Origin: DASXIF01 sp036498145
GTDB taxonomy: Bacteria; Actinomycetota; Actinomycetes; Mycobacteriales; Jatrophihabitantaceae
Reading direction: 5' to 3'
Assembly: GCA_963708625.1 (NCBI GenBank)
Contig: CAVPSV010000003.1
Span: 31,509-95,508, forward strand
Length of the DNA stretch: 64,000 bases
Positions 45,171-54,071 of this stretch are shown here, piece by piece. The notes below the pieces were generated by a model. It saw nothing but the letters and a program-made list of their open reading frames with translations, was not told the DNA's origin and did not search any database. Made by a program: the position numbers and the translations under genes. Each line of letters opens with the position of its first letter. The first letter of the stretch is position 1.

Positions 45171-45217
45171 TCAACAGACCATGGGTGCCCGCTATGGTGA
45201 CGATTCCGGTCTGTTGA
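45171..45217. terminator. Inverted repeat between convergent genes
   Basis: TCAACAGACC (45171-45180) and GGTCTGTTGA (45208-45217) flank a 27-nt loop. It begins right after the stop of the PNPOx-like gene and covers the end of bsaP. The arms repeat the stem of the hairpin at 32492-32549. Probable two-way terminator. Confidence 0.55.
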
Positions 45218-45437
45218 CCAAGGCACCTGTGGGCGGGCCCACGGTGCCGTGTGCGCCGAGGGTGCCGTGCTCGCTGCAGGTCGCGGTCCAGCCGCTGGGC
45301 GTCACCTGCACCACCATCCGCCGGCGGCATACGCCGCAGTAGCGCGGCGGTTCGAGTTCGCGCGCGTGCGCGCACGCGGTGTGCTCACCCACGCCGGCCT
45401 GCTCGCCGCAGCGGTCGCAGTAGACCTGCTCGGTCAC
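45192..45437 (-). CDS. bsaP: Biotin synthase auxiliary protein (BsaP-like)
   Basis: 81 residues from a GTG overlapping the bioB stop (GTGA). Cysteine pairs YCDRCG and YCGVCRRRM plus TCSEHG suggest a metal or Fe-S site; RRMVVQVTPSGWTATCSEHG matches the small protein next to bioB in mycobacteria (Rv1590), shown to support BioB by serving its cluster. Last gene of the biotin operon. Identification is from context and the motif. Confidence 0.8.
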   Translation of the reverse strand: MTEQVYCDRCGEQAGVGEHTACAHARELEPPRYCGVCRRRMVVQVTPSGWTATCSEHGTLGAHGTVGPPTGALVNRPESSP

Positions 45438-46423
45438 AGGTCCTTCGCCAACGCCTTGATCGGCATCTTCAGGTCGGCCAGCATGGCCAGGTCCTGCTCG
45501 GCGGGACGGCCGAGCGTGGTCAGGTAGTTGCCGACGATGACGGCGTTGATGCCACCGCGCACGCCACGTTCGGCGAGGTCGCCGAGGGTGATCTCGCGAC
45601 CGCCGGCGAAGCGCAGGATCGTTCGCGGCATCGCCAACCGGAACGTGGCCACGGCGCGCAACGCGTCCACCGCAGACATCGGCTGCAGCGACCCGAACGG
45701 CGTGCCCGGGCGGGGGTTGAGGAAGTTCAGCGGCACCTCGTCCGGCTGCAGCGCGGCCAGCTGCGCGGCGAACTCGGCTCGCTGCTCCACCGTCTCACCC
45801 ATGCCCACGATGCCGCCGCAGCACAGCTCCATGCCCGCCTTGCGGACCATCTCGCAGGTGTCCCAGCGCTCCTCGAACGCGTGCGTGGTCACCACGGACG
45901 GGAAGTAGGAGCGCGCGGTCTCCAGGTTGTGGTTGTACCGGTGCACCCCGATGCCGGCGAGTTCGTCCACCTGGTCCTGGGTGAGGATGCCCAGCGAACA
46001 CGCGACATTGATGTCGACGGCCGCGTGGATGGCGGCGACGCCGTCGCGTACCTGCGCCATCAGCCGCTCGTCCGGACCGCGCACGGCAGCGACGATGCAG
46101 AACTCGGTGGCGCCGGTGGCCGCCGTTTCGCGCGCCGCCGCCACCAGCGAGTCGATGTCCAGCCACGCGGCGCGTACCGGCGAGTCGAACACGCCGGACT
46201 GCGAGCAGAAATGGCAGTCCTCGGGACAGCCGCCCGTCTTCAGCGACACGATGCCCTCGACCTCGACCTCATCGCCGCACCAGCGCAACCGCACCTCATG
46301 GGCCAGATCGAGCAGCGCGTCCACCTGGTCGTCGGGCAACTGCAGGCACTGCAGCGCCTGCTCCCGGCTCAGGCCGATGCCCTCCCGCAGAACCTGCCGC
46401 CGGGCGGTGTCGAGGATGCTCAC
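45434..46423 (-). CDS. bioB: Biotin synthase
   Basis: 329 residues from the GTG at 46423, preceded by AGAAGGAG. Radical SAM motif CPEDCHFCSQS (CxxxCxxC), then DINVACSLGILTQDQVDELAGIGVHRYNHNLETARSYF, GMELCCGGIVGMGET and LNFLNPRPGTPF. Inserts sulfur into dethiobiotin. An upstream in-frame extension to ATG 46537 would add a TTRxQTTRAQTAR repeat and overlap bioD, so it is not used. Confidence 0.95.
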   Translation of the reverse strand: MSILDTARRQVLREGIGLSREQALQCLQLPDDQVDALLDLAHEVRLRWCGDEVEVEGIVSLKTGGCPEDCHFCSQSGVFDSPVRAAWLDIDSLVAAARETAATGATEFCIVAAVRGPDERLMAQVRDGVAAIHAAVDINVACSLGILTQDQVDELAGIGVHRYNHNLETARSYFPSVVTTHAFEERWDTCEMVRKAGMELCCGGIVGMGETVEQRAEFAAQLAALQPDEVPLNFLNPRPGTPFGSLQPMSAVDALRAVATFRLAMPRTILRFAGGREITLGDLAERGVRGGINAVIVGNYLTTLGRPAEQDLAMLADLKMPIKALAKDL

Positions 46424-46508
46424 GCTGCTCCTTCTGTCCGCACGCGCTGTCTGCGCGCGCGTTGTTTGCTCACGCGTTGTCTGCCCGCGCGCTGCCGTGT
46501 CGAGTTGG
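46424..46508. repeat. Degenerate short tandem repeat between bioD and bioB
   Basis: About 60 bp (46440-46500) of imperfect 12-15 bp units built on GCGCG-TTGT-TGCTC / ACGCGTTGTCTGC. Similar short repeats occur at the 3' end of bioF (47270-47330) and before the DUF222 gene. It separates bioB from bioD, the only gap in an otherwise overlapping operon. Confidence 0.55.
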
Positions 46509-47267
46509 TCATCGGGCGGGTCGCCGATGGCTACGGTCATCGAGCGTCGGTATTCGGTCTTGGTCCGATCTGAATTCGGCGCGGAACGCGGCCCAGTCGA
46601 ACGTCCCGCTGAATCTGGGCGCGAGCGACGCACGTGCCCGCGCGGAGAAGTCTGCCATCGTGCTCATCCCCGCCGGCAGTACGCCCGCGATCCCACCCGT
46701 GCCGCTCGACGCGGCCAGGTCGTCGAGGTTGCACCGTTCGGCCAGTCCCGGACGTCGGGGCCAGCTACCGATCAGGACGCCCGCCAGCGAGATGCCCGCA
46801 GCGTGGATCGCCCGGATGGTGAGCACAGTGTGGTTGATGGTGCCGAGACCGGCGGCGGTGACGAGCAGCAGGTCGGCGCGCAGGTCTGCGGCGAGGTCGA
46901 GCATCGTCCAGCCCTGATCGTCATAGGGCACCAGCAGGCCGCCGGCGCCCTCCACCAGTACCAGGTCGGTACGACCGGCCAGCTCGGCGATGGCGTACGC
47001 CGTCTTCTCGCGATCCAGGTACGGCAGCTCGCTGCGGGCGGCGGCGTGGTGCGGCGCCAGCGGATCCGGATAGCGGGCGTACTCGTGCACGTCGGCACAG
47101 CCCGACAGCCGGGTGATCTCGGCGAGGTCGCCCGGTTCGTCCGGACCGACCCCGGTCTGCGCGGGCTTGACCACCGCGACAGACCCGGGCGCGCAGGCGG
47201 CCAGGGACGCGGTCGCGATCGTCTTGCCGACGTCCGTCCCGGTGCCGGTGACGACGAGGATGCTCAT
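46509..47267 (-). CDS. bioD: Dethiobiotin synthetase
   Basis: 252 residues from the ATG at 47267 (overlap with bioF stop). P-loop VTGTGTDVGKTIATASLA, KPAQTGV, DREKTAYAIAELAGRTDLVLVEGAGGLLVPYDDQG, and the nucleotide-end LIGSWPRR. Closes the ureido ring from DAPA, CO2 and ATP. Confidence 0.95.
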   Translation of the reverse strand: MSILVVTGTGTDVGKTIATASLAACAPGSVAVVKPAQTGVGPDEPGDLAEITRLSGCADVHEYARYPDPLAPHHAAARSELPYLDREKTAYAIAELAGRTDLVLVEGAGGLLVPYDDQGWTMLDLAADLRADLLLVTAAGLGTINHTVLTIRAIHAAGISLAGVLIGSWPRRPGLAERCNLDDLAASSGTGGIAGVLPAGMSTMADFSARARASLAPRFSGTFDWAAFRAEFRSDQDRIPTLDDRSHRRPAR

Positions 47268-48491
47268 TCCGGCGCTGCTTCGACATGCGCTGCTTCGACA
47301 TGCGCTGCATCGCTGAGCGCTGCGTCGGTGAGCTCTGCCTCGGTGGACCCAGCTCCGGCGAGCGCGACCGCCAGCGCACCGGCCGCGACGTGAAGCTGGG
47401 CTTCGGTCAGGTCCGCGCGCGCCGTCAAGCGCAGGCAGGAACGGCCCACCGGGACCGACGGCGGCCGGAAGCAGCCGACGCGGACACCCTCGCGCGCGCA
47501 TGCTTCGGCCGCCGCGCGCGCACGCAACGGATCGCCGAGGTAGGCCGGTACGACAGCGGCTCGCGGGCGCACCGTCTCCACCTCCAGGTCGCGGACGATC
47601 TGGGCCAGCCACCGCGCGTTGTGCCGGACGGCGTCAGCCCGGCCCGGCTCGGCACGCAACACCTGCAGTGCCGCGGCGGCAGCGCCCACGGTCGGCGGCG
47701 CCAGCGCGGTGTCGAAGATGAACGGGCGGGCGACGTTCACCAGCACGTCGATGACCTCGGGTGCGGCGGCCACCGCGCCGCCTTGCGCGCCGAGCGACTT
47801 GGACAGCGTCAGCGTGCGCACCACGTCTGGTTGGTCGTGCAAGGCGGCCGCATGCACCGCACCGCGACCACCGTCGCCGATGACGCCGAACGAATGTGCC
47901 TCGTCCACGACCAGCAGCGCGCCGTGCCGGCGGGCAGCGGCATGCAGGGCGGTCAGCGGGGCTAGATCGCCGTCGACGGAGAACACCGCGTCGGTGACCA
48001 CGACCGAGTGCGGTGTGTCCGCCGCGGCCAGCGCCGCTTCGCACCTTGTCCACGTCGCGGTGCGGAACCACGACGATCGCAGATCCGGACAGCCGGCAGC
48101 CGTCGATCAGCGAGGCGTGGTTGGCCGAGTCGGACACGATCGTGACATCCGGCCCGCCGAGCGCGGTGAGCACCGCCAGGTTGGCCATCCATCCGGAGGA
48201 GAACACCAGCGCGGCGGGCGCACTGACGAACTGCGCAAGCTCGTGCTCGAATTCGACGTGCAGGTCCGTGGTGCCGGTGACCAGGCGCGAACCCGTCGCG
48301 CCGGCGCCCCAGCTGTGCGCCGCGGCCGCGGCCGCAGCGACGACATCGGGATGACGGGACAGGCCGAGGTAGTCGTTGCCGGCGAGGTCGAGCATGTCGT
48401 CGACGGCCGGCCGTGGCCGCAGCCGCCGACGCAGTCCGGCGGCTTCGCGCGCGGCCAGCGTGTGGCGGACACGATCGAGTGACTGGGTCAT
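47264..48491 (-). CDS. bioF: 8-amino-7-oxononanoate synthase (frame break)
   Basis: The ATG at 48491 overlaps the bioA stop. N-terminal part LAGNDYLGLSRHPDVV, TGSRLVTGTTDLHVEFEHELAQF, then after HRDVDKV the frame breaks at about 48038-48043. EAALAAADTPHSVVVTDAVFSVDGDLAPL continues with DEAHSFGVIG and PLP lysine site LTLSKSLGAQGG to the stop at 47264. About 408 residues. The C-terminus carries a repeat-encoded ALSDAAHVEAAHVEAA tail. Joins pimeloyl thioester and alanine. Confidence 0.93.
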
Positions 48492-49801
48492 CGCACGACC
48501 TCGCGGATCGACTCGTCGATGGCGCCGGTGAGTTCGTCGATCTCTTCGTCGGTGCTGCCCAACGGCGGCATGAGCACAACGACGTCGCCGAGTGGGCGAA
48601 CGAGCACGCCGCGACGCCGGGCGGCGCGGCACACCTCGAAGCCGGTTCGCTCGCCGGCCGGCTGCACCTCGACGCCGGTCATCGTGCCCGCTCGGCGCAC
48701 CTCGCGGACACCGTCGTACTTGGCGATCGAGTCGAGGTTCGCGCCGATTCGCTCGCCGATGCGCGCGGCTCGTGCGACCGTGCCGCGCTCGTGCATGGCG
48801 GCGAGGTTTGCCAGCGCGGCGGCACACGACAGCGGGTTCGCGGTGTACGTGTGCCCATGGAAGAAGGTGCGGGCGCTGTCGGCTGAGCCGAGAAAGGCCT
48901 GGTAGATGTCGTCCCGGACGATGACCGCGGACAGCGGCAGCACTCCGCCGGTGAGCCGCTTGCCGACGACCATGAGGTCTGGCGTCACCGCGGCCTGCTC
49001 GATGGCGAACCAGGTGCCGGTCGCGCCGAACCCGGTGGCCACCTCGTCGACGAGCATGGCGATGCCGTGCTCGTCGCACAGCGTGCGCACGCCGGCGAGG
49101 AATGACGGGTCGTGCGTGAGCATGCCGCCGGCCGCCTGCACCAGCGGCTCTACTACCACGGCGCAGACGCTCGTACCGTCGCGGGCGAGCACCGCGCGCA
49201 TCTCGGCGAGCACTTCGCTCGCGCGCTCGACGCGGGACTGACCCGGCTCGAGTACGCCGGGTGAGGACACCACCCGGGTTTCGATCAGCAGCGGCCGGTA
49301 GGTGGCGTGGAACAAGGCGATTCCGCCGAGGGAGACCGCCCCTAGCGTGTCGCCGTGATAGCCCTCGGCGCAGTGCAGGTACAGCGGACGATCCTCGCCG
49401 CGCTGCCGCGCCGCCTGGTAGGCCATCTTGATGGCGGCTTCGGCTGCCGATGATCCGTCGCCGGCGAAGAACACCTTGCCCAGCCCGGGCGGAGCGACGT
49501 GCAGCAGCTCTTCGGCGAGGTGGATACCGGGTTCGTGCGTGAGTCCGAGGAATGTCGAGTGATCCAATAGCGCCAGCTGGTCTCGGATCGCGGCGTTGAT
49601 CGCCGGGTCGCCGTGGCCGTGCACGGTGACCCAGAGCGACGCGACGCCGTCGAGGTACCGCCTGCCGTCGATGTCGTAGAGGTACGCGCCGGCCGCGCGG
49701 TCGATGACGAGCGGCTCGTCATCCGGCCACAGTGCGTGCTGGGTGAACGGGTGCCAGACCGCGGCAAGATCACGTGCGACAAGAACGGACGCGGGCTGCA
49801 C
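48488..49801 (-). CDS. bioA: Adenosylmethionine-8-amino-7-oxononanoate aminotransferase
   Basis: 437 residues from a GTG. WHPFTQHALWPDDEPLVI, GDGSSAAEAAIKMAYQ, HGDTLGAVSLGG, and PLP lysine in MVVGKRLTGGVLPLSAVIV; FFHGHTYTANPLSCAAALANL. Class III transaminase using SAM as amino donor, giving DAPA. First gene of bioA-bioF-bioD-bioB-bsaP. No clear operator was recognised in the 106 bp upstream, which has a repeated CGATCAGCC. Confidence 0.95.
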   Translation of the reverse strand: MQPASVLVARDLAAVWHPFTQHALWPDDEPLVIDRAAGAYLYDIDGRRYLDGVASLWVTVHGHGDPAINAAIRDQLALLDHSTFLGLTHEPGIHLAEELLHVAPPGLGKVFFAGDGSSAAEAAIKMAYQAARQRGEDRPLYLHCAEGYHGDTLGAVSLGGIALFHATYRPLLIETRVVSSPGVLEPGQSRVERASEVLAEMRAVLARDGTSVCAVVVEPLVQAAGGMLTHDPSFLAGVRTLCDEHGIAMLVDEVATGFGATGTWFAIEQAAVTPDLMVVGKRLTGGVLPLSAVIVRDDIYQAFLGSADSARTFFHGHTYTANPLSCAAALANLAAMHERGTVARAARIGERIGANLDSIAKYDGVREVRRAGTMTGVEVQPAGERTGFEVCRAARRRGVLVRPLGDVVVLMPPLGSTDEEIDELTGAIDESIREVVR

Positions 49802-49907
49802 CGGGGCAGCCTCTCACGGCACGCGGTCGCCTCCGTTCGCCGCTGCGGACGATGTGACCCGCGCGGCGATTGCCATGCTGGTCGCGATCAGCCCCGATCA
49901 GCCGCGA

Positions 49908-50411
49908 TCAGCCCCGCCAGCCCGGGATCTTGCGATCCAGCCAGTCCCGGCCCTCGTCGGGCAGCCGCCCGTTCAACGCGGCGACCTGGGCCCAGCCGAT
50001 GACCATCGGGCCGTACCGACCCGGGTTGTAGGCATCCTCTTCGTAGCTGAACAGGCCGTCGCCTGCGTAATGCAGGATCGTGATGTTCGGTTCCTGGTGG
50101 ATCTCGCCGTCGCCGGGGTCGGCCATCACGTTCTGCACCTCGCAGATGATCCAGCCGCGGTCGTCGTCCAGCACGTACCAGGACATCGGGAACGACACCA
50201 TGGCGCTGCCGGGGAACGTGGTCATCGTCCGCACGATCCAGTCGCGGATCTCGTCGCGGCCGTGGAAGCGCCCGTATGCATGCTCGTTGTACTCGGCGTC
50301 CTCGGTGAACATGTCGGCGTACAGCGACCAGTTCCGCTCGGCCACGGCGTGACGCACCGTGGCCTGGTACCCCTCGAATGCTTCCTCGAGTTCCGCACGA
50401 TCCCACCCCAT
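49908..50411 (-). CDS. SnoaL/NTF2-like protein
   Basis: 167 residues from an ATG. Cone-shaped NTF2 fold: ELEEAFEGYQATVRHAVAERNWSLYADMFTEDAEYNEHAYGRFHGRDEIRDWIVRTM, then DDDRGWIICEVQNVMADPGDGEIHQEPNITILHYAGDGLFSYEEDAYNP. Related to the SnoaL gene ending the CYP51 operon. Likely a small isomerase or hydrolase-like protein of lipid metabolism; no active-site call is possible. Confidence 0.8.
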   Translation of the reverse strand: MGWDRAELEEAFEGYQATVRHAVAERNWSLYADMFTEDAEYNEHAYGRFHGRDEIRDWIVRTMTTFPGSAMVSFPMSWYVLDDDRGWIICEVQNVMADPGDGEIHQEPNITILHYAGDGLFSYEEDAYNPGRYGPMVIGWAQVAALNGRLPDEGRDWLDRKIPGWRG

Positions 50412-50486
50412 GGTGCGGACGCTATCGGATCAAGCGCGTCCGCCGCCCTGCGCCGTCCATGAGGCGGAGCCGTCGGTACCGCCGGC

Positions 50487-50570
50487 GATCTGCCGGCTGC
50501 CGGGCATCTGCCAGCTGCCGGGCATCTGCCAGCTGCCGGGCATCTGACTGCCGGGTATCTGATTGTCGGG
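50487..50570. repeat. Tandem repeat, 15-18 bp units
   Basis: Five head-to-tail units of the form GCATCTGCCAGCTGCCGG; two are identical and the others are shortened or diverged. It lies between the SnoaL-like gene start and the DUF222 gene end. The unit has no spacers, so it is not a CRISPR. Likely a slippage minisatellite. Confidence 0.85.
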
Positions 50571-50583
50571 CGTTGTGTCTGTG

Positions 50584-51950
50584 TCAGCACGGGATGAGTT
50601 CTGGGTCGGGGGTGCGCCCGGCGGCTTGGTCGAGTGGGTCGCGCGGATCGGTGATCAGGGTGTGTGCGGTGTTGCGGGTGGGTTGCTGGTTGGGGTCGAT
50701 CCATGGCGGTGGGGTCCAGTGTGGGGTGCCGTTGGTCATGGTGCAGGTCCAGCCGAGGTTGGGGTGTTCGCGGTGGTGGTAGCCGCAGAGCAGGGTGCCG
50801 TTGTCGATGGTGGTGGGTCCACCGTCGGCCCAGGCGATGACGTGATGCGCTTGGCACCAGGCGGCGGGGATGGTGCAGCCGGGCAGGGAGCAGCCGCCAT
50901 CTCTCGCTGCCATGGCCAGTCGTTGGGTGGCGGTGAATGAGCGGCGGGCCGGGCCGTAGTTCGCGATCCTGATGTTCTGGTTCTTGTCCCGGCTCAACGT
51001 GACCGGCATCAGCTGCGCGTCGGGGAGCAGCTGATGCGTGATGGTGCGCATTGGCAGTAGCGCGCCGTGCCCGGTGCGGGCCAGCCCGGTGTGTGTGCGC
51101 AGGTCCTCGGCGGTGGTGGTGATCAGGATGGTGGTGCTGATACCGCCGCACTCGGGCAGGCGCCCGCTGCGCAGGGCGGTGAGCAGTCCGTCGCGCAGAC
51201 CATCGTGGCGCCGCTGGGCCGGGGTGCGCGGATCACGTTGGCCGTCGGCGGCCGGCGCGGGCCGGGCCAGGGTGTCCAGCACGCTGAGCAGGGCCTCGGC
51301 GCAGACCGCGTCCAGCTCGCCACGCACCGTGGCGCTGCCATCAGGCCGCTGCTGGACATCCAGACCCCGGCGCCGGACCCGGTCGGCTTCCTCGGTGAGG
51401 GTGCCGTCCGGATCGAGGGTGTCGGCAACACGCCGGGCGATCAGCCGCAAGCTGGCCGGGGTCACCATCCGAGCCTGGCCGGTCAGGAACTCCTCGACCG
51501 CGCGGTCGTGCTCCGCGGCCACGGCGTGCGGCAGCGCGCTCACCGTGCGGGTGACCACCTCGGCGTGCCGGTGGTGATCGACCCGTCGGCCAACGCCGCA
51601 AACACCGGGGCAAACACCGGGGCCAATACCTCACCGGTCAACGCTCGCCGCGGCCCGAGTTCCTGCGCGGCGGCGACGCGGGCGCGGGCGGCACCAGGAT
51701 CGATGCGCAGCACCTGCGTGAGCAGGGTGGCAGTGTCGCGGGCGCCACGACCAGCGCACAGCCGGCGCGCATCCACCTCACCCACCACCTTCGCGTCCAC
51801 CGCGGCGAGCCGGTTCAGCTGCGACTGCACAGCCCGCAACGCGCCCAGCACGAACTCGTCCGAGGCAACCGCCACGCTCAACGCAAGCAACTCATCCACC
51901 GCAGCCGCCAGCCGCGCCAGCGCCCCCTCCGCGATCACCTCATCGAACAT
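50584..51950 (-). CDS. DUF222 / HNH endonuclease family protein (13E12-type, frame break)
   Basis: The ATG at 51950 opens MFDEVIAEGALARLAAAVDELLALS, with the DUF222 core SQLNRLAAVDAKVVGEVDAR. After GSITTG the frame is lost near 51566-51572; HAEVVTRTVSALPHAVAAEHDRAVEEFL continues in the next frame. The C-terminal HNH site is GCTIPAAWCQAHHVIAWADGGPTTIDNGTLLCGYHHREHP. About 455 residues. Members are abundant in actinobacteria and behave like mobile repeats (REP13E12); biological role unclear. Last chromosomal-type gene before the IS-rich zone. Confidence 0.85.
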
Positions 51951-52001
51951 ACGATCGAATCTAACCGCACCCCTCCCACCGCCCAAGCATTTGTCGGCTA
52001 A

Positions 52002-52133
52002 TTGTCAGATCCCGCACCCCGCCTCAAGCACGACGTCACATGCCTTGACCAAGGCCGTGGCTGGGGACTTCACGTGACCCAGCGCCCGACCTGCATCTAC
52101 AACGGCGACGAACAACTCATCGACGCGCACATC
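52002..52133 (+). pseudogene. Possible gene fragment cut by the IS110 element
   Basis: An open frame reads DQGRGWGLHVTQRPTCIYNGDEQLIDAHIA up to the left end of the IS. Removing the element (keeping one GCG) joins it in frame to VEFTDVSLRVW at 53545, which reads smoothly. No homologue is recognised. Low confidence that this was ever a gene. Confidence 0.3.
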
Positions 52134-52150
52134 GCGGCTACTTGTTCACT

Positions 52151-52316
52151 AGCGCTACGACCGGTGCCCGGCCAGGCTCGGTTGAGGTGGTCGGTGGGGG
52201 CGTTCTCATCGCGGCTGTCCACGGTTTGTTCGTGAGACTCACTCATGGCATGCGTCCTGCCGGCCGCCGTGGCGTGGAGAGGCTCAAGAGGGGTCTGCCC
52301 AGCTCGAAGTAGCGCT
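52151..52316 (+). ncRNA. Candidate IS110 bridge RNA (copy 1)
   Basis: The 226-bp left end before the transposase has no ORF that looks real. AGCGCTAC at 52151-52158 can pair with GTAGCGCT at 52309-52316, closing a domain of about 166 nt, similar in size to the bridge RNA of IS621. This fits known IS110 biology, in which the left end encodes an RNA that specifies target and donor. Not proven by sequence alone. Confidence 0.4.
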
Positions 52317-52359
52317 GCCCTCCCGCTGACATGTGTCGAGTCGAGGCGAGGAGAACGTC

Positions 52360-53523
52360 GTGGGGCCAGTGGTGATCGGGATGGATCCGCACAAGCGATC
52401 GGCGACGATCGAGGTCATCGACGAGCGGGAGCGGGTGCTCGGCCAGGGCCGGTTCGGGACTGACCGTGATGGTTACCGCGCGATGCTTGCTGCCGGGCGT
52501 GCGCATCCGGATCGGCTGTGGGCGGTGGAGGGTTGCAATGGCATCGGGCGGCACATCGCGCAGCGTTTGGTCGCGGATGGCGAGTCGGTGGTGGATGTGC
52601 CGGCGAAGCTGTCGGCGCGGGCGCGGGTGTTCTCCACCGGGCAGGGCCGCAAGACCGACCCGGTCGACGCGCACTCGGTCGCCTTGGTCGGGCTGCGCAG
52701 TCACGGCCTGCGGGTGATCGAGGTCGACGACGCGACGGTGGCGTTGCGGCTGCTGGTGGATCGACGCGACGAGCTCGGTGTCACGCGCTCGCAGACGATC
52801 AACCGCATCCACCGGCTGTTGCTGGAGTTGCTGCCCGGCGGGGCGAAGAAGTTCCTGTCCGCCAACCAGGCCAAAGCCCTGCTCGCGAGCGTGCGTCCAC
52901 GCGACATCGTCGGGCGGACCCGGCGCCGCCTGGCTGCGGAGCTGATCGGCGAACTCGTCGTGATCGACAAACGGATCAAGACCGCCGACCGCGAACTACG
53001 CGAGCTGATCGACGCGACCGGCAGCAGCCTGCTCGAGCTGCACGGCATCGGCCCATCCGGCGCCGCGCGGCTGCTCGGCGACGTCGGCGACATCACCCGC
53101 TTCGCCGACAAAGCCCGCTTCGCGTCCTGGAACGGCACCGCACCCATCGACGCATCCAGCGGAGACCAGAACCGCCACCGGCTCTCCCGAGCCGGCAACC
53201 GGCGAATCAACCGCGTCCTGCACATCATGGCCATCGTCGCGCTCCGCAACGACACCGAAGGCCGGCGCTACTACGACCGCAAAGTCGCCGCCGGCAAAAC
53301 CAACATGGAAGCACTGCGCTGCCTCAAACGACGACTCTCCGACATCGTCTACAACCAGATGCGACACGACACACAACGACGGGCGGCGAGCCCGGGAGGA
53401 CACCCGGGGGCGACACTTCAATCCAACGCGGCCGACTCACACCCCGACATCGACACTTCGGATCAGTCACTTCCCGGACCCGCCACCAGCAAGCCTAAAA
53501 CCGACCTCGCCGCCGTGTCTTGA
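52360..53523 (+). CDS. IS110-family transposase/recombinase, copy 1
   Basis: 387 residues from the GTG at 52360, six bases after AGGAG. RuvC-like DEDD domain: VIGMDPHKRSATIEV (D), WAVEGCNGIGRHIAQRL (E), GRKTDPVDAHSVALVG (D, D). C-terminal Tnp_20 domain LLELHGIGPSGAARLLGDVGDITRFADKARFASWNGTAPIDASSGDQNRHRLSRAGNRRINRVLHIMA with serines expected for catalysis. Basic, Ser/Pro-rich tail. Identical to the product of the copy at 59020. Confidence 0.95.
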   Translation: MGPVVIGMDPHKRSATIEVIDERERVLGQGRFGTDRDGYRAMLAAGRAHPDRLWAVEGCNGIGRHIAQRLVADGESVVDVPAKLSARARVFSTGQGRKTDPVDAHSVALVGLRSHGLRVIEVDDATVALRLLVDRRDELGVTRSQTINRIHRLLLELLPGGAKKFLSANQAKALLASVRPRDIVGRTRRRLAAELIGELVVIDKRIKTADRELRELIDATGSSLLELHGIGPSGAARLLGDVGDITRFADKARFASWNGTAPIDASSGDQNRHRLSRAGNRRINRVLHIMAIVALRNDTEGRRYYDRKVAAGKTNMEALRCLKRRLSDIVYNQMRHDTQRRAASPGGHPGATLQSNAADSHPDIDTSDQSLPGPATSKPKTDLAAVS

Positions 53524-53573
53524 CACAGAGGGGAGCCATGAGCGGTCGAGTTCACCGACGTATCGTTGCGCGT

Positions 53574-53876
53574 ATGGGCGAGGTGCGGATTCCGGATCAG
53601 TGCAGCCTGCCGACCGTGGAGCGGCCGACACGTGTCGCCGAGCTCAGGCACCTGCTCGGGACGTCCGTCCTATCGGCCCACCGCCAATCACCTAGAGAGC
53701 TACGCCTGCTCCTCGATGCTTCGGCCGTCGACGACGCGCGAGATTTGTGTGCCCGCGAGTCTCAGTGCTGCTCCTTTTTCAGCTTTGCGTTCGAGGCAGC
53801 CGAACACGGAACCGTGTTGATCGTTCGTGTGCCACCCCAGTACGCCGACGTCCTGGATCGACTCGCAGCGGTGTAA
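53574..53876 (+). CDS. Small conserved-type protein with a CCSFF motif
   Basis: About 100 residues (MGEVRIPDQCSLPTVERPTRVAELRHLLGT...). The segment AVDDARDLCARESQCCSFFSFAFEAAEHGTVLIVRVPPQYADVLDRLAAV matches a small actinobacterial protein often encoded beside MerR-type or metal-resistance genes; function unknown, and vicinal cysteines suggest metal binding. An in-frame ATG at 53538, with GAGGGGAG before it, lies inside the IS right end, so the insertion may supply a new start adding MSGRVHRRIVAR. Confidence 0.6.
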   Translation: MGEVRIPDQCSLPTVERPTRVAELRHLLGTSVLSAHRQSPRELRLLLDASAVDDARDLCARESQCCSFFSFAFEAAEHGTVLIVRVPPQYADVLDRLAAV

Positions 53877-54071
53877 TGACTCCACGCTGCGGCAGAGCCG
53901 GTAGAGCCGCTACGCGCATGAGCGGATATTCAGATGAGGTCAGTCGTGGACCGCACCGGCCGCGGTTCACTGCGACCGAGCCGAAAGCATGGCCAACGAT
54001 TTACGGCGGACTAACGGTGTCGTGTCTAGGCTGCGGCTCGACTCGACAGTCTTGGGGGCAAGGGGCAGTAC

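Larger units (their letters stand above)
52134..53544 (+). mobile_element. IS110-family insertion sequence, copy 1
   Basis: 1411 bp identical base for base to 58794-60204, which sets both ends exactly. Left end begins GCGGCTACTTG, right end stops ATGAGCG. No terminal inverted repeats or obvious target duplication beyond the shared GCG at both borders, as in the IS110 group. Long non-coding left end (226 bp) and very short right end (21 bp after the transposase stop). Confidence 0.92.

Noticed and set aside
50487..50570. Possible CRISPR-like repeats
   Set aside because: Units of 15-18 bp run head to tail without unique spacers and no cas genes are near; this is a minisatellite.
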